Part shown: positions 22,807-31,904 of the stretch, piece after piece
How positions within the stretch are numbered: position 1 is the first letter of the stretch
Layout of the letters: the number at the start of each line of letters is the position of its first letter
Assembly (NCBI GenBank): GCA_028282685.1
Contig: JANQHK010000015.1
Span: 1-35,708 of the forward strand
Source of the DNA: Phycisphaeraceae bacterium
GTDB lineage: Bacteria; Planctomycetota; Phycisphaerae; Phycisphaerales; Zrk34
DNA: 35,708 bases
Reading direction: 5' to 3'
Program-made: the position numbers and the translations under genes
Notes under the pieces: generated by a model
What the model was told of the DNA's origin: nothing
Databases searched by the model: none
Seen by the model: only the letters and a program-made list of their open reading frames with translations

Positions 22807-24168
22807 ATGATCGACCTGAAAGACCTGCGCGACCACCCGGCCAAATACCAAGACGGCGCCGCCGCCAAGGGTGTCGAAATCGATATCGATTCGCTGCTCC
22901 GGCTCGATGAGCAGGTGCGCGCCATCATGACCGAGCAGCAGCAGCTCACCGCTGAGAAAAACCAGATCGGCAAGCAGATCGGCCAACTCGCCGGCAAACT
23001 CAAAAAAGCCGAGGGACAGGATAAGCAGTCATTGCAGGAACAGATGCAGCAGTTGCAGCAGCGGCCCAACCAACTCAAAGCCCGCGAGCAGGAACTGGCC
23101 GACCTCCTGGCCGACCAGCTGCCCAAACGCGACGCCCTGTGGGTGCGCATCCCCCAGCCGCCCGATTCCGACGTTCCCCGCGGCGCCTCGGCCGAAGATA
23201 ACGTCGAGTTGCGCCGGTGGAATCCCGGCTGGTTCGATCCCGCCCAACCCTTCCGGCAGATCAAGGGCTTTGCCGCGAAAAGTCACATCGAATTGATGGA
23301 AGCGCTGGGGATGGTGGATTTCGAGCGCGGGACGAAACTGAGCGGCTCGCGCAGTTACGTATTGAAGGGCGATGGTTTTCGTCTCCACCAGGCCGTGCTG
23401 CGGTTTGCGTTTGATTACATGGTCAACGAAGAGCAATATACGCCGCTGACCGCGCCGCCTCTGGTCCGCGAGCACGTGCTGGTCGGCACGGCCTTCTTCC
23501 CGCATGGCAAGGACGATGTCTACCACATCGCCAATCCCACCAGCGACGACCAACTCTATCTCACCGGCACCGGCGAAGCGGGACTGATGGCCTACCACGG
23601 CGATGAGATTTTGCCCGGTGACTCGCTGCCGCGGTGCTATACCACCGTGAGCACCTGCTTCCGACGCGAAGCCGGATCCGCCGGGAAAGATACCGCCGGC
23701 CTCTACCGCATCCACCAGTTTGACAAGGTGGAGCAGGTGGTGATCTGCCGGGCCGATGAAACCGAGAGCCGCGCCTGGCACAAGAAGATGCTCGATACGG
23801 TGGAAGCGCTGCTTCAGAAGCTGGAACTGCCGTACCGCCTGCTGCAATGCTGCACCGGCGACCTGGGCCCGAAGAACGCCGACATGATCGATATCGAATG
23901 CTGGATGCCCTCGCGCGGCGACGGCGGCGAATACGGCGAAACCCATTCCGCCAGTCGACTCTACGACTACCAGTGCCGCCGGCTCAACCTGCGCTACAAG
24001 GATACAGAAACCGGCAAGAACATCTTCGCCCATTCGCTGAACAACACGGTCCTCGCCTCGCCGCGCATTTTGATTCCGCTGGTCGAGCTTTATCAGAATG
24101 AAGACGGCACGATCACCGTTCCCGATGCGCTGCGTCCTTACATGAACAACCAGGCCCGGATCGGGTGA
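22807..24168 (+). CDS. serS: Seryl-tRNA synthetase
   Basis: 453 residues. It charges tRNA(Ser) with serine in the cytoplasm. The N-terminal arm (about 30-105) is a long antiparallel coiled coil rich in Gln, Lys and Glu that binds the tRNA long variable arm. The class II catalytic domain shows TAPPLVRE (motif 1 region), a serine-binding TGTGEAGL, motif 2 CFRREAGSAGKDTAGLYRIHQFDK, and motif 3 SLNNTVLASPRILIPLVELYQ. The motif 3 form resembles that of Thermus rather than E. coli (recollection) and keeps the essential Arg. The protein ends in VPDALRPYM. It is divergent from the tetrapyrrole operon by 114 bp. Confidence 0.96.
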   Translation: MIDLKDLRDHPAKYQDGAAAKGVEIDIDSLLRLDEQVRAIMTEQQQLTAEKNQIGKQIGQLAGKLKKAEGQDKQSLQEQMQQLQQRPNQLKAREQELADLLADQLPKRDALWVRIPQPPDSDVPRGASAEDNVELRRWNPGWFDPAQPFRQIKGFAAKSHIELMEALGMVDFERGTKLSGSRSYVLKGDGFRLHQAVLRFAFDYMVNEEQYTPLTAPPLVREHVLVGTAFFPHGKDDVYHIANPTSDDQLYLTGTGEAGLMAYHGDEILPGDSLPRCYTTVSTCFRREAGSAGKDTAGLYRIHQFDKVEQVVICRADETESRAWHKKMLDTVEALLQKLELPYRLLQCCTGDLGPKNADMIDIECWMPSRGDGGEYGETHSASRLYDYQCRRLNLRYKDTETGKNIFAHSLNNTVLASPRILIPLVELYQNEDGTITVPDALRPYMNNQARIG

Positions 24169-24262
24169 ATCGCGTCCCCAGATGCAGAGGGGTGCGAAGG
24201 GAATGCAGTTAACAGAGCCCCGGGCATTCGATCGCGCGACCGATTATGCCTACCGCGATGCG

Positions 24263-25195
24263 TCAGGGGTCCAGCCGATGCAATCCGACTTCGCGGGCAT
24301 GATCCCGGACGGTCTGCCATTCTTCTTGGCGGATGGGTCGTCCCAGTTCTTCAAACAGGCCCTGGATCACCCGGTTGGCCGGGCGATACTGGTCCATGAG
24401 GTTCACGTAGGAGTCCGTTGACAGTTCCTCGGCGAGGAATTTCATGATCGCGCGCGCATCGTCCAATCCGTCGGGCATGACCAGGTGGCGTACGATCAAC
24501 CCGCGCTGTGCGATGCCATCGTCGTCGCAGACCAGGTCGCCAACCTGCTTGTGCATCAGACGCAGGACCCGGCGCACGACGGCAGGGTATGCCGGGGCGT
24601 CGAGGTATCGCTTGGTTTTGGTTTCGTTAAAGAACTTGATGTCCGGCATGTAGATGTCGATCACGCCGTCGAGCAGTTCCAGGGCGACGGTCGCATCGTA
24701 CCCGCCGCTGTTGTAGACCAGCGGCAGGCGCAGGCCCTTGTCGATGGCGATCGGCAGTGCTTCGAGGATATGTGCGGTGACGTGCGAGGGTGTCACCAGA
24801 TTGATGTTGTGGCAGCCCAGGTTCTGCAGTTCGAGCATGATGGCGGCCAGATCGTCGGGCCGGGCTGTGATGCCCGCGTTGTGCTGGGACGTATCGAAGT
24901 TCTGGCAGAAGACGCAGGCCAGATTGCAACGATTGAAGAAGATCGTGCCGCTGCCGCGGATCCCGCTCAGGCAGAGTTCCTCGCCGAAGTGCGGCCCGAA
25001 GCCGACCACACGCGCGTGACGTGCGGTGCTGCAGTAGCCCGTCGCCCCGTGTTCCCGATCCACTCGGCAGTCGCGTGGGCACAGCCGGCACTCGGCCAGC
25101 GCCGCCGTCGCGCGGTCGATACACCGGCGCAACTCACCCCGGCGATGCAGTTGAAGGTATGACGGCTCGAATGCTTGGTCCCCGGTCCCGTTCAT
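24263..25195 (-). CDS. Radical SAM protein, PflA/PflX-like
   Basis: 310 residues. The [4Fe-4S]/SAM motif is Cys90-x3-Cys94-x2-Cys97 in FNRCNLACVFCQN. A preceding cluster Cys36, Cys39, Cys43 and Cys55 (CRLCPRDC, then GYC) could bind a second metal site. The family (COG1313-like, annotated as pyruvate formate-lyase activating-enzyme homologues) has no firmly known substrate, and no glycyl-radical enzyme is encoded nearby, so I do not assign activation of PFL. Downstream segments LVTPSHVTAHILEAL, VYNSGGYD and DIYMPDIKF are typical of the family. The frame is open to 25279. The ATG at 25195 is preferred because the extra N-terminus looks like intergenic DNA. Confidence 0.85.
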   Translation of the reverse strand: MNGTGDQAFEPSYLQLHRRGELRRCIDRATAALAECRLCPRDCRVDREHGATGYCSTARHARVVGFGPHFGEELCLSGIRGSGTIFFNRCNLACVFCQNFDTSQHNAGITARPDDLAAIMLELQNLGCHNINLVTPSHVTAHILEALPIAIDKGLRLPLVYNSGGYDATVALELLDGVIDIYMPDIKFFNETKTKRYLDAPAYPAVVRRVLRLMHKQVGDLVCDDDGIAQRGLIVRHLVMPDGLDDARAIMKFLAEELSTDSYVNLMDQYRPANRVIQGLFEELGRPIRQEEWQTVRDHAREVGLHRLDP

Positions 25196-25301
25196 GATCC
25201 ATAAGCATAGCCGCGCTGCCGACCAAAACCTAATAACCCGAATTGAATTAAAAGTATTAAAACGATGTTTCAATAACACCGTGTCTTTTCAAGATTCGGT
25301 C

Positions 25302-25976
25302 TCATTTTTCAAATGCCCAGGTTTCGCCCGGCTCCATTTTCTTCACCGGCGCCGAATCCGGGGTGAACGCCGAGATGTCATCGGTCAACATCCCCTCAAA
25401 CGTTTTGTAATGGATTGGAATGGCATGGCGGGGGCGGATCAGGTCGGCGGCACGCGCGCCCAGTTCCGGGCCCATCGTGAACCGATCGCCCACGGGGATG
25501 GCGGCGATGTCCGGTTTGTAGATTTCGCCGATCAGTTGCATGTCGCCGAACAGGCCCGTGTCTCCGCAGTGGTAGAACGTCACGCCCCCCATGCCGATCA
25601 CCAGGCCCGTGGGCTGGCCCATGTATCGCCCCTCGTAGCTCGAGGAGTGAAACGCCTGCGTGAAGGCGATCCAGCCGAACGGCGTTTCGATTTTTCCGCC
25701 CGGGTTGCCCGGCGAAGCCGTCACGCCCTGTTCGCTCATGTACTCGTAGATTTCAAACACGCCGTAGACCGTTGCGTCATTCCTCTTGGCGATCGCCACG
25801 GTGTCGCCGACGTGGTCGGCATGGCCGTGCGTGAGCGCGATGTGCTTCGCCTGAATCTGTTCCGGTTTGTGCACCGCCAGCGGATTGCCCGTGAGGAACG
25901 GGTCGATCGCCAACCGATGCTCCCCATCGTCCAGCAGAAACCCCGCGTGACCGAGAAACGTGATGTTCAACGACAT
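25302..25976 (-). CDS. Metallo-beta-lactamase-fold hydrolase, UPF0173 type
   Basis: 224 residues, the standard size of the UPF0173 metal-dependent hydrolases. The metal-binding motif is His50-x-His52-x-Asp54-His55 (LTHGHADHVGD). FTQAFHSSS, FYHCGDTGLFGDM and PIHYKTFE supply the later metal ligands. It is cytoplasmic by appearance. The physiological substrate of this family is unknown. A GGAG site lies about 9 nt before the ATG. It starts 44 bp from an inverted-repeat element and lies between the radical SAM and dus genes in the same direction. Confidence 0.88.
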   Translation of the reverse strand: MSLNITFLGHAGFLLDDGEHRLAIDPFLTGNPLAVHKPEQIQAKHIALTHGHADHVGDTVAIAKRNDATVYGVFEIYEYMSEQGVTASPGNPGGKIETPFGWIAFTQAFHSSSYEGRYMGQPTGLVIGMGGVTFYHCGDTGLFGDMQLIGEIYKPDIAAIPVGDRFTMGPELGARAADLIRPRHAIPIHYKTFEGMLTDDISAFTPDSAPVKKMEPGETWAFEK

Positions 25977-26018
25977 GATGCATGCTCCAACGTGTTTTGA
26001 TGAATTTCCGAACAGAAC

Positions 26019-26158
26019 TACCGCAGAGGCGCAGAGACACAGAAGAAAGAACTTTTATTGACAGGGTGAACAGGATGTGATCGATCATGCAGAACCCGTC
26101 TTCTTTTCATGCTGTTGATCCTGTTCATATTCCTCTGCGCCTCTGTGTCTCTGTGGTT
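26019..26158. repeat. Imperfect inverted-repeat element (about 140 bp)
   Basis: The outer arms are ACCGCAGAGGCGCAGAG (from 26019) and CTCTGTGTCTCTGTGGT at the right end (26141-26157), rich in CAGAG units and imperfectly complementary. The inner arms are TGAACAGGAT (from about 26067) and ATCCTGTTCA (26118-26127), perfectly complementary over 10 bp. It lies between two leftward genes with no coding content. Similar CACAGAGAC/AACAGGAT modules recur as dispersed intergenic repeats in planctomycete and other genomes (recollection). Copy number cannot be judged from one window. Confidence 0.65.
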
Positions 26159-26171
26159 TGTCTTGTTTTCA

Positions 26172-27260
26172 TTATGCCGGTACTGGCGACCCTTGTATGC
26201 GATTGGCTTCGATTTGCAACTGCTCGTGGCGTTGGGCCCAGGTGATGGGAACCGCGTCGGCCGCGGCGCCCGCTTCATCGAGGAAGCGATCCAGCGCCTC
26301 GTCCACATGGTCCGGCTCGGACACTTTTTGCATGGCGATACGCAGCGCTTTGCTCGGTCCGAGGTGCTTTGCGTATCCGCTGATTTTCTGCCGCATGCGG
26401 TTCAGGCCGTAAGGGGCATCGCGCATGGCGATCATGTGGCGTGCGTGTTGGCGAATCACCTCGATGCGCTGTTGCAGTGTCAGTTCGTTATCGATGCGGC
26501 CGACGGTAAGCAGTTGTCGGGTATCGTGGAAAATCCAGGGCGCGCCCAGTGCCGCGCGGGCGATCATCACGCCGTCGCATCCGGTGCGATCGAACATGGT
26601 GATCGCATCGTAGGGTGTGCGGATACCACCGTTGCCGATGCAGGGGATCGCACCGCCTCCGGCGCCATGCACCGCATCGACCACCGCGGCAATGCCGTCC
26701 ATGTCGGCGAATCCCTTGAATCGCTGTTCGGCGGTGCGCCCGTGAATGGTGATGCACTGGATGCCCACGTCAATCAGCCGCCGCGCCAGTTCCGGCGCCG
26801 TCAATTCGCCGTGGCGGTAGCCGAGTCGCATTTTCGCGGTGACGGGCGCCCGGTCGCCCACGGCTTCGACCAGTCGCTGCGCCAGCTCCACGGCATGATC
26901 GGCCGTGCAGAGCATCATCGCCCCGGCGAATGTCTTGGTGACCTTGTCGACCGGACACCCCATGTTGATATCGATCAGCGGCGCGCCGTGGTCGACCGCC
27001 AGACGAGCCGCCTCGCACATCAGGTCGGGGTCTTTGCCGTAGAGCTGTGTTCCCAGAGGTTGGTCGGCCGAATCGGTCGCCATCAGCCAGCGGGTCTGCT
27101 TGTTCTGTTTGATCACGCCGTGCGGGCAGAGCAGGTCGGTGTATGCCAGCCCGATCCCGCCGCAGGAACGAGCCGTCAAACGAAACGGCAGATCACAATG
27201 TCCCGCTACGGGCGCCAGCAACAGGGGGGAATCGAGTTGGAGCGATCCGATCCGCAGCAT
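26172..27260 (-). CDS. tRNA-dihydrouridine synthase (DusB-like)
   Basis: 362 residues. It reduces uridines in the tRNA D loop to dihydrouridine using FMN and NADPH. It has the TIM-barrel FMN start LLLAPVAGHCDLPFR, the catalytic Cys102 in DINMGCPVDKVTK, an FMN-binding Lys in VTAKMRLG, TIHGRTAEQRF, and the phosphate-binding GNGGIRT and GVMIARAALGAPW. A C-terminal helical tRNA-binding domain (about 265-360) completes the protein. The ATG at 27260 has no ribosome site but has TAAAAT ending 6 nt upstream, which suggests a leaderless mRNA. Its 3' end abuts the inverted-repeat element. Confidence 0.93.
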   Translation of the reverse strand: MLRIGSLQLDSPLLLAPVAGHCDLPFRLTARSCGGIGLAYTDLLCPHGVIKQNKQTRWLMATDSADQPLGTQLYGKDPDLMCEAARLAVDHGAPLIDINMGCPVDKVTKTFAGAMMLCTADHAVELAQRLVEAVGDRAPVTAKMRLGYRHGELTAPELARRLIDVGIQCITIHGRTAEQRFKGFADMDGIAAVVDAVHGAGGGAIPCIGNGGIRTPYDAITMFDRTGCDGVMIARAALGAPWIFHDTRQLLTVGRIDNELTLQQRIEVIRQHARHMIAMRDAPYGLNRMRQKISGYAKHLGPSKALRIAMQKVSEPDHVDEALDRFLDEAGAAADAVPITWAQRHEQLQIEANRIQGSPVPA

Positions 27261-27266
27261 GCCGTC

Positions 27267-27272
27267 ATTTTA
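27267..27272 (-). promoter_or_regulatory. -10 box directly before dus
   Basis: TAAAAT on the minus strand (27272-27267) leaves 6 nt before the dus ATG at 27260. No Shine-Dalgarno sequence lies at usable spacing and no clear -35 hexamer is visible. It lies just before the stop codon of the aminotransferase gene. Confidence 0.4.
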
Positions 27273-27279
27273 CCTCGGA

Positions 27280-28584
27280 TCATCCTGGCGAATGCACTTG
27301 CACATTCTGCGCCATGATTGCCTTGATCGCGCGGGCCAGGCGTTCGATTCCGGTGCGGATCTGATCGGGCTCGGCGACGCCGAAGCTGAGGCGGATCTGG
27401 TTGTTGGGGATCGGTCGCGTGGGGTCGTTGCCGTAGCAGAACTCGCCGGGCACGTAGATCATGCCTTCCTCGATGGCGCGGCGGAACAACGCGCTGGCGC
27501 GGCCGGTATCGACCGACGGTGGCAGGGTGAGGTAGATGTAGAGACCGCCGTTGGGCCGGGTCCAGTGGACGCCGTCGCCGATTTCACCGAGTTGGTCGTC
27601 GAGCGCATCGAGCATCACATCGCGCTTGTGCGCATAGCTGGAGCAGAGTTTGCTGACCTGATGCTGGTAGATACCGGTGCGCAGGGCGGCGAGCATCAGG
27701 TGTTGCGTGAGATTGGCCGAGCCGAAGTCGTGGTTGCCTTTCTGCAGGACGACCGGATCGACCAGGTCGTGCGGCAGCAGGCCGTACCCGCACCGTACGC
27801 CCGGAGCGAACGGCTTGGAAAACGTCTGCAGCAATGCCACGTATTCGTTGCCGGTGTCGTAGCGTTTGATCGACGGCGGGGCTTCATTGTTGTACGTCAG
27901 CTCCCGGTACGCCGCGTCTTCGACAATCAAAATGCGGTGATCTTTCGAGTAACGCTGGATGATTTGGAGCACCTGCGGACGGCGCTCGGCCGAGAGCGTG
28001 ATGCCGGTGGGGTTCTGGTGGTAGCTGACGAGGTAGAGCATTTTGACGCGGGGCAGGTCGCCGGCGTCATCCAGTTGTTTGAGCACCGCATCGAGGGCTT
28101 CGGGGCGGATGCCCTGTTCGTCCATGTCGATCCCGCGCACTTGGGCGCCCTGGGAAGCGAGCGTGTCGGTGAAGACGAAGTAGCTCGGCCAGGCGGAAAG
28201 CACGATATCGTCGGGGTCGATCAGCACGTCGCCGAGGATGAACAGCATCTGCTGCGACCCGGTGGTGATGACCAGATCGTCGGTGCTGACGTTGATGTCA
28301 GCGGATTGCCAGCCATTGAGTTGTTCGAAATGGCTCAACAGTTCGGCGCGCAGTTCGATCAGACCTTCGGTGGTTCCGTATTGGAGGGCGGCGCTGGCCG
28401 TGTTGGGGCTGGAGAGAATCTGCTGGAGTAGTTCGGCGGTGTCGGCGCCGGGCAGGGTGGTGTAGTCGACCAGTCCCGCGGCCAGGGAAATCAGGTTGGG
28501 ATTGTGCAGCGCCTGCTGCATCAGGTAGCTGATGGGCTGGGCGTGGGTGCGGGAGGCACGCTGAGAAAAAGCAAAATCGCTCAT
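27280..28584 (-). CDS. PLP-dependent aminotransferase, class I/II fold
   Basis: 434 residues. A fold-type I aminotransferase of the group that includes LysN/alpha-aminoadipate and MocR-like catalytic domains; the exact amino acid is not assigned. Visible are an N-terminal ISLAAGLVD (ISFxxGxPD-type) substrate motif, QYGTTEGLIELR, TTGSQQMLFILGDVLIDPDD, YLVSYHQNPTG with the PLP-contacting Asn, VEDAAYRELTYN, and the Schiff-base Lys in TFSKPFAPGVRCGYG. PNGGLYIYL and QIRLSFG near the end include the carboxylate-binding Arg. The frame is open to 28665. The ATG at 28584 is chosen because a good promoter places transcription at or next to it and no ribosome site is seen. Confidence 0.88.
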   Translation of the reverse strand: MSDFAFSQRASRTHAQPISYLMQQALHNPNLISLAAGLVDYTTLPGADTAELLQQILSSPNTASAALQYGTTEGLIELRAELLSHFEQLNGWQSADINVSTDDLVITTGSQQMLFILGDVLIDPDDIVLSAWPSYFVFTDTLASQGAQVRGIDMDEQGIRPEALDAVLKQLDDAGDLPRVKMLYLVSYHQNPTGITLSAERRPQVLQIIQRYSKDHRILIVEDAAYRELTYNNEAPPSIKRYDTGNEYVALLQTFSKPFAPGVRCGYGLLPHDLVDPVVLQKGNHDFGSANLTQHLMLAALRTGIYQHQVSKLCSSYAHKRDVMLDALDDQLGEIGDGVHWTRPNGGLYIYLTLPPSVDTGRASALFRRAIEEGMIYVPGEFCYGNDPTRPIPNNQIRLSFGVAEPDQIRTGIERLARAIKAIMAQNVQVHSPG

Positions 28585-28591
28585 GCGGTCC

Positions 28592-28619
28592 ATTATCTGC
28601 GCCGGGTGCGGCTTGTCAC
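28592..28619 (-). promoter_or_regulatory. Promoter of the aminotransferase gene
   Basis: On the minus strand GTGACA (28619-28614), a 16-bp spacer and GATAAT (28597-28592) each match the sigma70 consensus at five of six positions. Seven nt separate the -10 box from the ATG at 28584, so the mRNA is probably leaderless. A further TTGACA lies upstream (28661-28656) without a good partner box. Confidence 0.5.
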
Positions 28620-28742
28620 CCTCAAGTCCCTGCCAATTCATCATTACCATCATTTTGTCAAGCAAGCAGCCCAGTGCTAGGATGGCCCTGTCGGTAATTC
28701 ACCTCGCATCGACTGGAAACGGTGATCCGGCGGAGTGCAACC

Positions 28743-29780
28743 ATGGCAACCATGCAGGCATTGGTCAAAGCCGAACGCGGGCCCGGGCTGGAATTGCAGG
28801 ACGTCCCGGTGCCGCAGGTCGGTGCGAATGACGTGCTGATCCGCGTGCTCAAGACGAGCATCTGCGGGACGGACGTGCACATCTGGAATTGGGATGAGTG
28901 GGCGGCGAAGACGATTCCCGTACCGATGGTGACCGGGCACGAGTTTGTGGGCGTGATCGATTGCGTGGGCGATAACGTGACCGACCATTTCCCCGGCGAA
29001 TTGGTCTGCGGTGAAGGGCATGTGGTCTGCGGTCAGTGCCGCAATTGTCTGGCCGGACGCCGTCACCTCTGCCCGCACACACAAGGCGTGGGGGTCAATC
29101 GCCCCGGTGCTTTCGCGGAGTACCTGAGCATACCGGTGGCCAACGTCTGGCATGCCGATCCGAACATTTCGCTGGATGTGCTCAGTTGTTTCGATCCGCT
29201 GGGCAACGCCACGCACACCGCGTTGCAGTTCGACGTGTTGGGCGAGGACGTGCTGATCACCGGCGCCGGGCCGATCGGCTGCATGGCCGCGGCCATCGCA
29301 CGCCACTGTTCGGCGCGGCACGTGGTGGTGACCGATCCCAATCCGCTGCGTCGCGACATGGCGAAGAAGATGGGCGCGACGCTCGCCGTCGATCCCGCGC
29401 AGTTCGACTTGGCCGACGTCCAGAAGCAACTCGGCATGGACGAAGGATTCGATGTGGGCATGGAGATGTCCGGCCATCCCGATGCGTTGCGGCAGATGCT
29501 GGCGAACATGTGTCACGGCGGGAAAGTCGCGCTGTTGGGCATTCTCCCCGAATGCGAAATCGACTGGGACCTGGTCGTTTTCAACATGCTCACGATCAAG
29601 GGCATCTACGGCCGGGAAATGTTCGAAACGTGGTACAAGATGACGATGATGATCCAGTGCGGTCTGGACATCACGCCCGTCATCACCCACCGCTTTGATT
29701 ACACGGATTACCATCAGGCGTTTGAGGTCATGTGTTCGGGCGACAGCGGCAAGGTGGTGTTGCACTGGTCCGACCGGTAG
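28743..29780 (+). CDS. tdh: L-threonine 3-dehydrogenase
   Basis: 345 residues, very similar to E. coli Tdh along its length. It oxidises L-threonine with NAD to 2-amino-3-ketobutyrate in the cytoplasm. Catalytic zinc ligands are Cys41 ([16 protein letters not shown]), His66 and Glu67 (GHEFVG). The structural zinc site is Cys96, Cys99, Cys102 and Cys110. The Rossmann motif is [28 protein letters not shown] is the family-specific C-terminal signature. The ATG at 28743 has GGAG 7 nt upstream; an ATG three codons later would align exactly with the E. coli start. It lies 12 bp before kbl, with which it forms a two-gene operon. Confidence 0.96.
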   Translation: MATMQALVKAERGPGLELQDVPVPQVGANDVLIRVLKTSICGTDVHIWNWDEWAAKTIPVPMVTGHEFVGVIDCVGDNVTDHFPGELVCGEGHVVCGQCRNCLAGRRHLCPHTQGVGVNRPGAFAEYLSIPVANVWHADPNISLDVLSCFDPLGNATHTALQFDVLGEDVLITGAGPIGCMAAAIARHCSARHVVVTDPNPLRRDMAKKMGATLAVDPAQFDLADVQKQLGMDEGFDVGMEMSGHPDALRQMLANMCHGGKVALLGILPECEIDWDLVVFNMLTIKGIYGREMFETWYKMTMMIQCGLDITPVITHRFDYTDYHQAFEVMCSGDSGKVVLHWSDR

Positions 29781-29792
29781 CGGAGTTGAACG

Positions 29793-30983
29793 ATGTACGA
29801 TGCGTTGAAAGAAAAAGTGTCCGGTGTGCTCGGCGAGATCGACGCCCAGGGCCTGTACAAGCAGGAGCGGATCATCACCACGCCGCAGCGCGCGCACATC
29901 GAGGTCAGCGGCGGACGGAAGGTGATCAACTTCTGCGCCAACAATTACCTGGGTCTGGCCGACGATCCGCGGCTGATCGAAGCGGCCAAAGCCAGCTACG
30001 AAAAGTGGGGCTACGGCCTGTCGAGCGTGCGGTTCATCTGCGGTACGCAGCAACTGCACAAGGAGCTGGAATCGGCGATCTGCGGTTTTCTCGGGACCGA
30101 AGATGCGATTCTTTACAGTTCCTGCTTCGATGCCAACGGCGGGCTGTTCGAGACGCTGCTTGGGCCGGAAGACGCCATCATCTCCGATCAGCTCAATCAC
30201 GCGTCGATCATCGACGGCGTGCGGTTGTGCAAGGCCCGGCGGTACCGCTATCTCAACAGCGACATGGACGACCTCGAAGCGAAGCTGAAAGAAGCCGACG
30301 CCGCGGGCGCGAAAGTGAAGCTGATTGCGACGGACGGCGTGTTCTCGATGGACGGCTACATCGCCAAGCTGGATCGCATCTGCGATCTGGCCGATCGTTA
30401 CGGCGCGGCGGTGATGGTTGACGATTCGCATGCCTCGGGGTTCGTCGGCAAGACCGGCCGGGGCACGCACGAGTACTGCGACGTGATGGACCGCGTGGAC
30501 ATCATCACGTCCACGTTCGGCAAGGCGCTGGGCGGGGCGTCGGGCGGATTTACCGCCGGTCGCGGGCAGATCGTCGAACTGCTGCGGCAGCGGAGTCGGC
30601 CGTACCTGTTTTCCAATACACTGGCTCCGGCGATCGCCGCCACCACACTGCGCTGCATTGAACTGCTCAGCGAATCCACCGAACTGCGCGACAAACTCGA
30701 AGCCAACACCAAGCTCTTCCGCACCGGCATGGCCGAGCGCGGGTTCACGATCCCCGAATCCGACCACCCGATCTGCCCGATCATGCTGGGCGATGCCCGT
30801 CTGGCCACTCAGATGGCCGACGCCATGCTGGAAGAAGGGGTTTACGTGATCGGCTTCAGTTACCCCGTCGTTCCGAAGGATGCGGCGCGGATTCGCGTGC
30901 AGATTTCCGCCGCCCACAGCACCGGGGACCTGAACTTCGCGATGGACGCTTTTGCCCACGTTCGTGACAAGTGCGGCGGATGA
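29793..30983 (+). CDS. kbl: Glycine C-acetyltransferase (2-amino-3-ketobutyrate CoA ligase)
   Basis: 396 residues, nearly the length of E. coli Kbl (398). This PLP enzyme cleaves 2-amino-3-ketobutyrate with CoA into glycine and acetyl-CoA, completing the pathway begun by Tdh. The Schiff-base Lys244 lies in [14 protein letters not shown]. His136 (QLNHASII) stacks on the PLP ring, and [12 protein letters not shown] supplies the Asp and His contacts. The start MYDALKEKV follows a GGAG site 8 nt upstream. The tdh-kbl pair is a textbook operon. The product glycine could feed one-carbon metabolism and protein synthesis. Confidence 0.96.
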   Translation: MYDALKEKVSGVLGEIDAQGLYKQERIITTPQRAHIEVSGGRKVINFCANNYLGLADDPRLIEAAKASYEKWGYGLSSVRFICGTQQLHKELESAICGFLGTEDAILYSSCFDANGGLFETLLGPEDAIISDQLNHASIIDGVRLCKARRYRYLNSDMDDLEAKLKEADAAGAKVKLIATDGVFSMDGYIAKLDRICDLADRYGAAVMVDDSHASGFVGKTGRGTHEYCDVMDRVDIITSTFGKALGGASGGFTAGRGQIVELLRQRSRPYLFSNTLAPAIAATTLRCIELLSESTELRDKLEANTKLFRTGMAERGFTIPESDHPICPIMLGDARLATQMADAMLEEGVYVIGFSYPVVPKDAARIRVQISAAHSTGDLNFAMDAFAHVRDKCGG

Positions 30984-30990
30984 TCCGGCT

Positions 30991-31020
30991 TTGGCGGGGT
31001 TCTCACATCGATGGTAAAAT
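30991..31020 (+). promoter_or_regulatory. Promoter of the sugar cluster
   Basis: TTGGCG (30991-30996), an 18-bp spacer and TAAAAT (31015-31020) form a plausible promoter after the kbl stop codon. It would give a leader of about 55 nt that ends with a GGAG site before the ATG at 31083. Confidence 0.45.
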
Positions 31021-31082
31021 TGCCCGCCCATGCCTGACATGTGTCGTCGGTGCGCCCCGTTTATGCTTTTTTGGAGAACACG

Positions 31083-31898
31083 ATGAGCCAGCGATGTGAA
31101 AAGGCGGTGATTCTCGCCCGCGGTCTGGGCACGCGCATGCGCAAGGCCGCCGAGGCCTCCGGGCTCGATGACAAGCAGGCCGCCGTCGCCGACACCGGCG
31201 CCAAGGCGCTGATCCCGATCGATCGGCCGTTCCTGGATTACGTGATGCATAACCTGGCCGAAGCCGGCGTGAAGCAGGTCTGCCTGGTGATCGGGCCCGA
31301 GCATACCGCCATCCGCGAATATTACGACGGGCTGGAAACAACCCGGATTTCCGTCCACTACGCGATTCAGGAAGAACCTCTGGGCACGGCCGACGCGGTG
31401 CGTCCCGCCGAAGCGTTCGCCGCCGGCGACCCGTTCCTCGTACTCAACAGCGACAACTACTACCCCTTGGCTGCGTTGAAGGGCCTGTGCGAACTGGACA
31501 CGCCGGGCATTGCCGTTTTCGGGCGCGAAGCGCTGGTCGAGCAGAGCAATATCCCCGCCGAGCGCATCAAGGCCTTTTCCATCGTGGGCACGGACGATGA
31601 CGGATTCATGACGCGCATCATCGAAAAACCGGACGAGGCGACGCTGGCGGCGATGGGCGATGCGCCGGTGAACATGAACTGCTGGCGATTCGGCCCGTCG
31701 ATCTTTACAGGTTGCCGCAACATCGAAAAATCCCCGCGGGGCGAGTTTGAACTGCCCGATGCCGTGCAGCACGTGATCGATAACAAGCTGGAGCCGATTC
31801 GCGTGCTTGCGGTCAATGCGCCGGTGCTGGACATGAGCTACCGCGATGACATCCCCGCGATTGTCGAAAAGCTGGCCGGGTCTGAAGTGCGCTTGTGA
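31083..31898 (+). CDS. Sugar nucleotidyltransferase (NTP_transferase family)
   Basis: 271 residues. It probably transfers a nucleoside monophosphate to a sugar 1-phosphate; neither NTP nor sugar can be decided. The nucleotide-binding loop reads ILARGLGTRMRKAAE, followed by an insertion and KALIPIDRPFLDYVM. LNSDNYYP carries the metal-binding Asp and IIEKPDE is the sugar-contact signature. The first motif has Arg where the usual loop has Gly (LAGGxGTR). I recall a subgroup with this variant, so it is probably functional. The ATG at 31083 has GGAG 7 nt upstream. It is the first gene of a rightward cluster with a sugar-phosphate isomerase/epimerase and two Gfo/Idh/MocA oxidoreductases. Confidence 0.85.
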   Translation: MSQRCEKAVILARGLGTRMRKAAEASGLDDKQAAVADTGAKALIPIDRPFLDYVMHNLAEAGVKQVCLVIGPEHTAIREYYDGLETTRISVHYAIQEEPLGTADAVRPAEAFAAGDPFLVLNSDNYYPLAALKGLCELDTPGIAVFGREALVEQSNIPAERIKAFSIVGTDDDGFMTRIIEKPDEATLAAMGDAPVNMNCWRFGPSIFTGCRNIEKSPRGEFELPDAVQHVIDNKLEPIRVLAVNAPVLDMSYRDDIPAIVEKLAGSEVRL

Positions 31899-31904
31899 TG
31901 TTTT

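Noticed and set aside
23950-24120. Atypical motif 3 of seryl-tRNA synthetase (NNTVLASPR instead of NGSGLAVGR)
   Set aside because: A similar NNT-ATPR form occurs in Thermus SerRS as I recall, and the essential Arg is kept, so it is a known natural variant.
28677-31772. A 1031-codon open frame antisense to tdh, kbl and the nucleotidyltransferase
   Set aside because: It spans three well-supported genes and their spacers, resembles no protein family, and has the same codon-bias explanation.
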